Shown: positions 60,701 through 64,000 of the stretch, piece after piece
How positions within the stretch are numbered: position 1 is the stretch's first letter
Layout: every line of letters starts with the position of its first letter
Origin: Pteria penguin
Lineage: Eukaryota > Mollusca > Bivalvia > Pterioida > Pteriidae
Direction: 5' to 3'
DNA: 64,000 nucleotides
Assembly: GCA_035048485.1 (NCBI GenBank)
Contig: CM068593.1
Location: 5,589,151-5,653,150, forward strand
Notes under the pieces: generated by a model
What the model was told of the DNA's origin: nothing
What the model saw: the letters and a program-made list of their open reading frames with translations, nothing else
Databases searched by the model: none
Position numbers and translations under genes: made by a program

Positions 60701-63700
60701 TTCACTTATTACTTATTATCTTATATTTACTTATTATTTGTTATTTTATATTTACTTATTATTTATTTTCTTATATTTACTTATTATTTGTTATCTTTTT
60801 TGGTAGATCCTTAATACCTGATAATATCTAGAAATTTGATACTACATCGTGGTGGAGAAAAATGAAGCATGACATTCCTAATTCAAATTTTATTCTAAAT
60901 TATATATACAGATACTAGGAACTATTTGGCATTTAACTTAACAATAATTATAACTGTCAATAAGTATTTATGATTCCTTTTTGTGGGTATTTTATTCTGA
61001 TGAGGAACTATACTCGGAACACACGTACATGTACATCATAATAAATTTTACCTTCTCAATAAGTTCAATGCAAGCCTGAAGATCCATGCCAAAGTCGATA
61101 AACTCCCATTGGATGCCTTCCTTCTTGTATTCCTCCTGTTCCAGTACAAACATGTGATGGTTGAAGAACTGCTGCAGACGCTCGTTAGTGTAGTTGATAC
61201 ACAGTTGCTCGAAGCTGTTGTACTAAACATGGAAAAAAGACATCTAGAGCAAAATAGTAAATAAATTTTCAATATCCATTTCTCCCTTAAAACATCTACT
61301 CTTTTTCTATATCCAGGATTTTCTAAGCATCTTCAGTTACTCTTGTTCTATATCCTTGTCCTATGACAAAATATCTTAATCCCTTGTGTTTTTCATACTC
61401 AGTGTTTCTTTAAATTTTTTTCAAAGGTGCCTGTGCCTTTTCATTTGGGAATTTTTGGTTCCATTTGCATAATGCTATAAGATCAATGCTTGGGAAAAAT
61501 TTAGGGAAATATCAATGAAATTTCCATTGGGAAGGGTCCTGATAACAGACCTGATTTGAAGGAAAAACCCACTGATACTAGCGATAAAATTAACTTACCT
61601 CGAAAATTTCGAATCCAGCAATATCAAGGACACCAATGTAGTAATTCCTCTTCGCTTTCTGGTCAAGAGTGGTATTAATCCTCTTGACCAACCAGTTAAA
61701 CATTCTGTCGTACAGAGACTTAGCCATGGCAGACACAGAATACACAACCTGTAACATACAAGATTCTTCAATCTCCCCCTAGTGTGTAATAACTACTTCC
61801 CAGATAAGGTATTCAAACATTTCTTACTAATTATCCTACTTCTTCTCAAAAAGAACAATAAAAATACTGTTCTATATCAAATAACTACATAACTTTACTT
61901 TTTGTAAAATCAATCAACAGTGTTACAAATCTACCTGATCTTTATTTCTGCCCTGGGTGACAAATTCTGTTCCAACTTTGATCTTTGGCTTCAGCAAACA
62001 TTTCAAAAAGTCACCGCAATTTACGCCCATCAAGAATGAGACTTTTTCGGCCTCTAAAATATAATTTCATAGCATGAAAAGTTGTACATAGTGTATGTAT
62101 CATTTCTTCATATATATTGTATTTGTATGCAGATATAGAAATGCATAAACAAAGATCAGCTGTTATGAAGAAAACCTCCTGTCTTATGACAGCACATATA
62201 TATACCATTTACTACTAAGACTAAAGAAGTGTGAATATCTGTAACAGTCAGGACAAACAAAGAAATAGCAATGACCAGTAAAGTCATCAGATGTCACAAG
62301 TTTTGCACTATGAGCATGACAGTAGATTACCAGCAGTGTCGTCAGCTTCTGCCTGCTCTCCCTTCTGTTTGAATTTCATCTCTCCCAAGTGCATGATGGC
62401 AGCTGTACATTTGTACATAGATGTCTTTTCATCTTTCGTGAAGCCAAGAACATCGAAGGCATCCTGTCAATATGTTAGAGACATAACTTAATTTATAATT
62501 GTCAGTCATTTACTACTTGGTTTAAAAGAATATAAACAGATGGATATAAAGCACAGTAAATAAAATGCAATTCCCTAGGAGAAAACAGAATTATATATAT
62601 ATATATATAAAATAGATATATATTATATTATATAAATTTCAATTGTATTTTTACAACTACTATATTACAATATAATTGTTATATCTGCATTTTCTTTTTA
62701 TGTTTGTTTGGCATTTCAGATGAAGACAAGGCTAACAAATTTATAATCAACTCACAGATGTCAAGAACCTGAAACATGTGCGATTGTATAGTATATGATA
62801 CATTAGTAGATTAGTGGAATAGTGAAATGTCAGAACCTGAAATACTCTGTATTAAATATGGTTCTTTATAAAGAAGCATCTTGTAAAATTCATTATAACA
62901 CCAAACTTATACGAACAATTTGTATGAATTTGTCTATAAGACATGAAATTCCACAACAGAAAGAATAGGTTGAATAAATGTTCATAAGGGATGTTGGTTA
63001 ATTTAATTCCGATTCGAATAGTTGGAAAAGGTCTTTTTAATGTAGGATTGTAAACGTTAGAAATATATAAGGAATATCTGTAGGGCGGTCAAGAGAAACA
63101 AACGATGGATGTATACAATTGTCCATTGGGAAGGGTGTGAGAAGAGTCGTAACAAAACTAGAAAATCCGATAGGAAATCATGATATTCAAATTGAGAAGA
63201 CAGTGATATCAGAAGAATAATTAGAAGAATCAATACAAAACAATGTGATGTACAAATTTCCTTAGGGAAGTAAGGAGATTCAAACAAAAGAAGAGACAGA
63301 AATGTGTCGGGCGCACATCACAAGGGCATACATACATCCGTTAATTTCATTTCTGCTACGTCATCCAAACCTTCTACTGAGAGAGCGCCTTGGTTGATGA
63401 AAGAATAAAGTCCGGGATCGGGCTGAACCAACATTATGTCTAAAATTGAAAAATCGTTATCCTTAGACTTGGTACCAAACGGCATACATCCTTTGTCGTC
63501 ATCCTGAAAATGTACATGCCATGCAGAAGGGTAGGTGGTAAAGGTGGAAGGAATGTTGGTCCGGCAGGTAATGGAAAACTAGTACATGTATACTCAAAAT
63601 TTGGTAATATAATATCGTACACTTAATGAAGAACAAAAAAAACCCCCCAAAAAGCCTCCAATGTTTCAGCTGAGTTCAGGGCTACAAAATATTTTTGTTT

Positions 63701-64000
63701 AATGAGCCATTTTTTTCTCAAGATTTTGCAATTTATTTTGCAGTTCTAATATTTAATGTTTAGTTATTCAGACATATCTTTAGAAGTGACTTTCAACTAT
63801 TGGGATTACGTTGCATAGTAAGAAAATTCATGCGATACTGCATTAGTTAAAATTGCCCTGATGAATAAAGCATATATATCTCGTATTGTGAGTTAAGTTC
63901 CAATTATGTAAGCAAGATGCAATGAATAAAATAGAAGTATCGAAGTACAGAAGCTAGCTCAATGAAAAACGTATCGCAACTAGTAATCTTATTCTATATC
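42800..64000 (-). CDS. Muscle-type myosin heavy chain gene, 3' three quarters (28 consecutive exons plus one alternative)
   Basis: Encodes the class II myosin heavy chain, the actin-activated ATPase and thick-filament rod of muscle. Joining 28 minus-strand exons at canonical GT-AG sites gives a continuous frame of 1,643 residues. It starts in the upper 50K region before '[12 protein letters not shown]', passes through switch II 'DIAGFEIF', the 50K domain, Lys-rich loop 2, '[12 protein letters not shown]', '[16 protein letters not shown]', converter, essential and regulatory light-chain IQ helices and the whole coiled-coil rod, and ends with the tailpiece '...[15 protein letters not shown]' 'AASSSME'. 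All phases agree and no stop or frameshift was found, so the gene appears functional. About 300 N-terminal codons (P-loop, switch I) are beyond 64000. Sequence similarity points to the mollusc muscle MHC family, in which one gene makes isoforms by alternative splicing. The exon pair at 50257/49678 fits this. Confidence 0.97.
42806..42811 (-). terminator. Likely polyadenylation signal of the MHC gene
   Basis: AATAAA on the minus strand (plus 'tttatt') about 290 bp past the stop codon, in the expected range for a 3' UTR. The UTR would be 43102 to about 42790. Other AATAAA-like words occur in this AT-rich DNA, so this is a best guess. Confidence 0.5.
43103..43123 (-). CDS. MHC window exon 28 (last coding exon)
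   Basis: 'ASSSME' then stop TAG at 43103-43105. Acceptor 'tatttgcag', phase 0 like the donor of exon 27. The tailpiece sequence is short and Ser-rich as expected. Alternative last exons exist in scallop MHC; none was recognised here. Confidence 0.85.
   Translation of the reverse strand, partial: ASSSME
43422..43586 (-). CDS. MHC window exon 27 (end of coiled-coil, tailpiece)
   Basis: 55 codons: '[20 protein letters not shown]', '[20 protein letters not shown]', '[15 protein letters not shown]'. The coiled-coil ends near 'AKSR'. The Ser/Thr-rich tailpiece is a phosphorylation target in molluscan catch muscle myosin. Donor 'gtaagt'. Read-through into the intron would add a hydrophobic tail, which I regard as meaningless. 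Confidence 0.96.
43829..44029 (-). CDS. MHC window exon 26 (LMM)
   Basis: 67 codons: '[20 protein letters not shown]', '[20 protein letters not shown]', '[10 protein letters not shown]'. Donor 'gtaagg', acceptor 'cttccag'. Confidence 0.96.
44539..44778 (-). CDS. MHC window exon 25 (LMM)
   Basis: 80 codons: '[20 protein letters not shown]', '[20 protein letters not shown]', '[15 protein letters not shown]'. 'LKGGKK.I.KLE.R' is conserved in all muscle MHCs. Donor is the less common 'gtgtgt'. Confidence 0.95.
44924..45184 (-). CDS. MHC window exon 24 (LMM)
   Basis: 87 codons: '[20 protein letters not shown]', '[20 protein letters not shown]', '[17 protein letters not shown]'. Includes the assembly-competence-type region near the C-terminus of LMM. 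Donor 'gtatgg', acceptor 'aacacag'. Confidence 0.95.
45901..46138 (-). repeat. 38-bp tandem repeat derived from an exon/intron junction
   Basis: Six units start at 45901, 45939, 45977, 46015, 46053 and 46091, in exact register with the exon 23 end at 46129. Each unit carries a copy of the last six exon bases (GTCAAG on minus) followed by ~32 bp of intron. The unit next to the exon keeps a GT donor ('gtcagc', at 46090), and the more distant copies read 'atcagc'. Confidence 0.95.
46129..46321 (-). CDS. MHC window exon 23 (LMM)
   Basis: 193 bp: '[20 protein letters not shown]', '[20 protein letters not shown]', 'KRYQQAVK'. Donor 'gtcagc' (46123-46128). The last six bases and this donor seed a 38-bp tandem repeat that fills the adjoining intron end. 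Confidence 0.95.
46705..46945 (-). CDS. MHC window exon 22 (LMM)
   Basis: 241 bp: '[20 protein letters not shown]', '[20 protein letters not shown]', '[10 protein letters not shown]'. Includes the very conserved 'ALEEAE.ALE.EE.K..R.Q'. Donor 'gtaaga', acceptor 'tttcacag'. Confidence 0.96.
47443..47659 (-). CDS. MHC window exon 21 (LMM)
   Basis: 217 bp: '[20 protein letters not shown]', '[20 protein letters not shown]', '[10 protein letters not shown]' plus split Asp. 'EKKQR.FDK...EW' is a conserved LMM block. Donor 'gtaagt', acceptor 'ttggcag'. Confidence 0.96.
47835..47967 (-). CDS. MHC window exon 20 (rod/LMM)
   Basis: 133 bp: '[20 protein letters not shown]', '[16 protein letters not shown]'. 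Donor 'gtaatc' after CGG, acceptor 'attttag'. Confidence 0.95.
48507..48703 (-). CDS. MHC window exon 19 (rod)
   Basis: 197 bp: '[20 protein letters not shown]', '[20 protein letters not shown]', ending in a split Arg. Donor 'gtaaat', acceptor 'tattttag'. The intron on its 5' side holds a ~45 bp tandem repeat (48766-48975). Confidence 0.95.
48766..48975. repeat. ~45 bp degenerate tandem repeat in MHC intron
   Basis: Five copies of 'cagagaacttaagtttgtat' 'ttcaaaa...acaaattcccac' with increasing divergence to the right. Intronic, no coding overlap. Confidence 0.85.
49043..49288 (-). CDS. MHC window exon 18 (rod)
   Basis: 82 codons: '[20 protein letters not shown]', '[20 protein letters not shown]', '[15 protein letters not shown]'. 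Donor 'gtatgt', acceptor 'ttattag'. Confidence 0.95.
49678..49756 (-). CDS. MHC window exon 17b, alternative S2 hinge exon
   Basis: 79 bp: '[20 protein letters not shown]' 'FVNKNK'. One base (C) completes Arg, then 26 codons. Donor 'gtatca', acceptor 'ataaatag'. Aligns residue for residue with 17a (E-K-E-K, L-K, D, Q, V-x-K-N-K conserved). Insect and scallop muscle MHC genes have alternative exons at this hinge position. Confidence 0.93.
50257..50335 (-). CDS. MHC window exon 17a, alternative S2 hinge exon
   Basis: 79 bp: '[20 protein letters not shown]' 'HVMKNK'. One base (A) completes Arg, then 26 codons. Donor 'gtacta', acceptor 'aattacag'. Same length, phase and pattern as 17b, so the two are mutually exclusive: using both would break the frame, because 79 is not a multiple of 3. 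Confidence 0.93.
50524..50925 (-). CDS. MHC window exon 16 (S2, largest exon)
   Basis: 402 bp: '[20 protein letters not shown]', '[20 protein letters not shown]', '[20 protein letters not shown]', '[16 protein letters not shown]' plus split Arg. '[19 protein letters not shown]' is a strongly conserved MHC rod block. Donor 'gtaagt', ending CG so that either alternative next exon restores Arg. Confidence 0.96.
51206..51351 (-). CDS. MHC window exon 15 (S2)
   Basis: '[20 protein letters not shown]', '[20 protein letters not shown]', ending in a split Lys codon. 146 bp; donor 'gtaagt', acceptor 'acatcacag'. Confidence 0.95.
51695..51904 (-). CDS. MHC window exon 14 (S2)
   Basis: 70 codons: '[20 protein letters not shown]' to '[15 protein letters not shown]'. 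Coiled-coil heptads with alternating charge. Donor 'gtcagt', acceptor 'ttcctacag'. Confidence 0.95.
52733..52830 (-). repeat. 49 bp tandem duplication containing a 5' splice site
   Basis: The segment from 'attatcttagtatcactctt' to 'taccttggccagagagttt' occurs twice with a 49 bp period (donor complement 'tcttac' at 52759-52764 and 52808-52813). The copies are identical, so the event is recent or an assembly artefact. Confidence 0.93.
52814..53017 (-). CDS. MHC window exon 13 (S2)
   Basis: 68 codons: '[20 protein letters not shown]', '[20 protein letters not shown]', '[13 protein letters not shown]'. Its donor 'gtaaga' and the last ~16 bases of the exon are duplicated 49 bp downstream. Use of the first donor keeps the frame. 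Confidence 0.94.
53585..53764 (-). CDS. MHC window exon 12 (head-rod junction, start of S2)
   Basis: 60 codons: '[20 protein letters not shown]' to '[19 protein letters not shown]'. The invariant proline of 'KPML' marks the start of the coiled-coil. Donor is the weaker 'gttaaa'. Confidence 0.95.
54086..54167 (-). CDS. MHC window exon 11 (regulatory light chain site)
   Basis: '[20 protein letters not shown]' 'WWKLYAR', 82 bp. Second IQ motif and the W-x-W-W hook bound by the regulatory light chain. In molluscs this is the complex where Ca2+ directly switches contraction on. Donor 'gtaagt', acceptor 'atttcag'. Confidence 0.97.
55093..55350 (-). CDS. MHC window exon 10 (converter and first IQ)
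   Basis: '[20 protein letters not shown]', '[20 protein letters not shown]', '[20 protein letters not shown]', '[18 protein letters not shown]'. Converter domain followed by the essential light chain IQ helix. 258 bp, donor 'gtaatt', acceptor 'atattcaag'. Confidence 0.97.
55565..55682 (-). CDS. MHC window exon 9 (SH1/SH2 helices)
   Basis: '[20 protein letters not shown]' '[18 protein letters not shown]' plus split Arg. Contains the two reactive-thiol positions: the C in 'QCNGV' and the C in 'RICRKG'. The residue before Q is N ('VLNQLQ') where H is usual. 118 bp; donor 'gtaaaa', acceptor 'gtctag'. Confidence 0.96.
55840..55930. repeat. Short tandem repeat (~25-27 bp, 3 copies) in MHC intron
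   Basis: 'gaaatgtccatagtcactct' repeats three times with small variations. Upstream, the same sentence is adjacent to unique intron. Confidence 0.85.
56092..58602. repeat. 2.5 kb minisatellite, 48 bp unit, about 50 copies
   Basis: Units of 'atgttatgatatggagacgt' 'gtgttataagggttataagg' 'tttctgta' with shorter 38-39 bp variants lacking 'gttataagg'. Variants such as 'gaagacat', 'gagacgtg' and 'gagatgtg' are interspersed and partly form higher-order blocks. It occupies most of the exon 9-exon 8 intron and ends 0-3 bp from the exon 8 donor hexamer. Confidence 0.97.
58609..58696 (-). CDS. MHC window exon 8
   Basis: '[20 protein letters not shown]' 'IIPNEQKQP' plus a split Gly codon. 88 bp, donor 'gtaaac' (58603-58608), acceptor 'ctttgtag'. 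The 48-bp minisatellite starts only a few bases beyond its donor. Confidence 0.96.
59692..59883 (-). CDS. MHC window exon 7 (loop 2)
   Basis: 64 codons: '[20 protein letters not shown]' to '[19 protein letters not shown]' 'VHK'. The lysine run is loop 2, which contacts the acidic N-terminus of actin and tunes ATPase activity. In scallop MHC this region is alternatively spliced, but I found no second version in the neighbouring introns. Confidence 0.96.
60103..60285 (-). CDS. MHC window exon 6 (lower 50K, actin-binding region)
   Basis: 61 codons: '[20 protein letters not shown]', '[20 protein letters not shown]', 'FTLFHYAGS'. Donor 'gtaagt', acceptor 'tattttag'. Part of the lower 50K actin interface. 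Confidence 0.97.
60597..60801 (+). repeat. 25 bp tandem repeat in MHC intron
   Basis: About eight copies of 'cttatatttacttattattt' 'gttat'. All three plus-strand frames stay open through it and encode hydrophobic repeats, which look like membrane proteins but are an artefact of the repeat. Confidence 0.92.
61052..61222 (-). CDS. MHC window exon 5 (relay helix)
   Basis: 57 codons: '[20 protein letters not shown]', '[20 protein letters not shown]', '[17 protein letters not shown]'. The relay helix and loop couple the ATPase site to the lever arm. Donor 'gtaaaa', acceptor 'gtttag'. The intron between this exon and exon 4 contains the dispersed repeat 61405-61562. Confidence 0.97.
61405..61562 (-). 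repeat. Dispersed repeat in MHC intron, inverted relative to 2524-2705
   Basis: On the minus strand: 'cttcaaatcaggtctgttat', 'cagtcattgggaaggg'-type sequence and 'aaatgaaaaggcacaggcac' match the 2.5 kb copy. It sits between exons 4 and 5 and does not touch splice sites. Confidence 0.7.
61599..61748 (-). CDS. MHC window exon 4 (switch II)
   Basis: 50 codons: '[20 protein letters not shown]', '[19 protein letters not shown]', ending 'DIAGFEIFE'. The DIAGFE motif is switch II, which senses the gamma-phosphate of ATP and drives the recovery stroke. Donor 'gtaagt', acceptor 'gttacag', both strong. The preceding intron (minus order) 61749-61934 is unremarkable. Confidence 0.97.
61935..62053 (-). 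CDS. MHC window exon 3
   Basis: '[20 protein letters not shown]' then '[19 protein letters not shown]'. 119 bp, completes the split Glu. Acceptor 'tattttag', donor 'gtagat'. Contains the 'KPRVKVG.E.V..GQ' surface loop family motif. Confidence 0.95.
62331..62463 (-). CDS. MHC window exon 2
   Basis: '[19 protein letters not shown]', '[20 protein letters not shown]', ending in a split Glu codon. 133 bp, acceptor 'attgacag', donor 'gtaatc'. Motor domain, upper 50K helices including the conserved '[10 protein letters not shown]'. Confidence 0.95.
62464..63335 (-). other. MHC intron between window exons 1 and 2
   Basis: Contains an (AT)n tract at about 62594-62612, otherwise no recognised element. 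I looked for a second version of exon 1 or 2 here, since this region is alternatively spliced in insects, and found none. Confidence 0.5.
63336..63439 (-). CDS. MHC window exon 1 (upper 50K domain)
   Basis: Starts inside a split Asp codon: '[20 protein letters not shown]' and on to 'VAEMKLTD'. Acceptor 'caattttag', donor 'gtatgt'. 104 bp, phase 2 bases then 34 codons. This segment is replaced by alternative exons in some invertebrate MHC genes (insect exon 7 region), but only one version is visible here. Confidence 0.93.
63440..64000 (-). other. MHC intron upstream of window exon 1, continuing past the window edge
   Basis: No exon recognised. The preceding motor exons must lie beyond 64000. 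A second, in-frame-looking stretch at 63440-63512 has an acceptor-like start but the wrong phase (see rejected). Confidence 0.5.

Noticed and set aside
60465..60831. Three overlapping hydrophobic ORFs resembling membrane proteins
   Set aside because: They are the three frames of the 25 bp tandem repeat inside an MHC intron.
63440..63512. Upstream extension of MHC window exon 1 using the acceptor at 63513
   Set aside because: The stretch is open in the exon's frame and has an AG with a pyrimidine-rich lead, but exon 1 starts with two bases of a split codon. Extending by 73 bp would put a TGA in frame after the same upstream donor. The encoded residues also do not resemble any MHC segment.

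Overview
The window is eukaryotic nuclear DNA, AT-rich and full of repeats, almost certainly from a mollusc and most likely a bivalve. The main evidence is a muscle-type myosin heavy chain (MHC) gene whose protein resembles scallop MHC. It has GT-AG introns and a pair of alternative hinge exons. The repeat content (tRNA-derived SINEs, foldback MITEs, a Helentron-type rolling-circle transposon, a Ty3/Gypsy element) fits that assignment. Species cannot be named from sequence alone.

Layout. 1-15 kb is repeat-dominated intergenic DNA: a ~50 bp minisatellite (1-739), SINEs, foldback elements, two copies of a long dispersed repeat (5.6-8.8 and 10.2-11.2 kb), a LINE-like scrap and a Tigger/pogo-like transposase remnant (12.6-13.3 kb). 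15.1-29.1 kb is a nest of transposons. A decayed Helentron lies on the minus strand. It reads from an N-terminal 2A-like and cysteine-rich region (28.4-29.1 kb) through a DUF6570-like region and Rep/HUH (26.1-28 kb), then a PIF1-type helicase (16.6-19.1 kb), to a C-terminal endonuclease (16.0-16.6 kb). It is split by other insertions, above all a recent Ty3/Gypsy element at 19.85-24.15 kb. That element is palindromic: its 5' half is replaced by a ~1.03 kb inverted copy of its own 3' end. A separate OB-fold-like exon (15.1-15.4 kb) lies just past the endonuclease.

29.2-42.8 kb is intergenic: a palindromic-unit satellite (29.2-29.9 kb), a TIR element with a perfect 15 bp TIR (31.0-31.7 kb), a decapeptide-repeat ORF (33.1-33.6 kb), several hairpins including a perfect 60 bp palindrome flanked by 10 bp direct repeats (35.2 kb), and a SINE nested inside another SINE (39.9-40.8 kb).

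42.8-64 kb is the 3' part of the MHC gene on the minus strand. I reconstruct 28 consecutive coding exons plus one mutually exclusive alternative. Every splice phase is consistent, giving 1,643 in-frame residues from the middle of the motor domain (switch II, loop 2, converter, both IQ motifs) to the tailpiece stop at 43103. About 300 N-terminal codons lie beyond the right edge. Two tandem duplications copy 5' splice sites, and a 2.5 kb 48-bp minisatellite abuts a third.

No bacterial-type operons, CRISPR arrays or authentic tRNA/rRNA genes were seen. Exon coordinates come from hand translation and splice-site inspection. Family names for transposons come from recognised motifs, not database searches.
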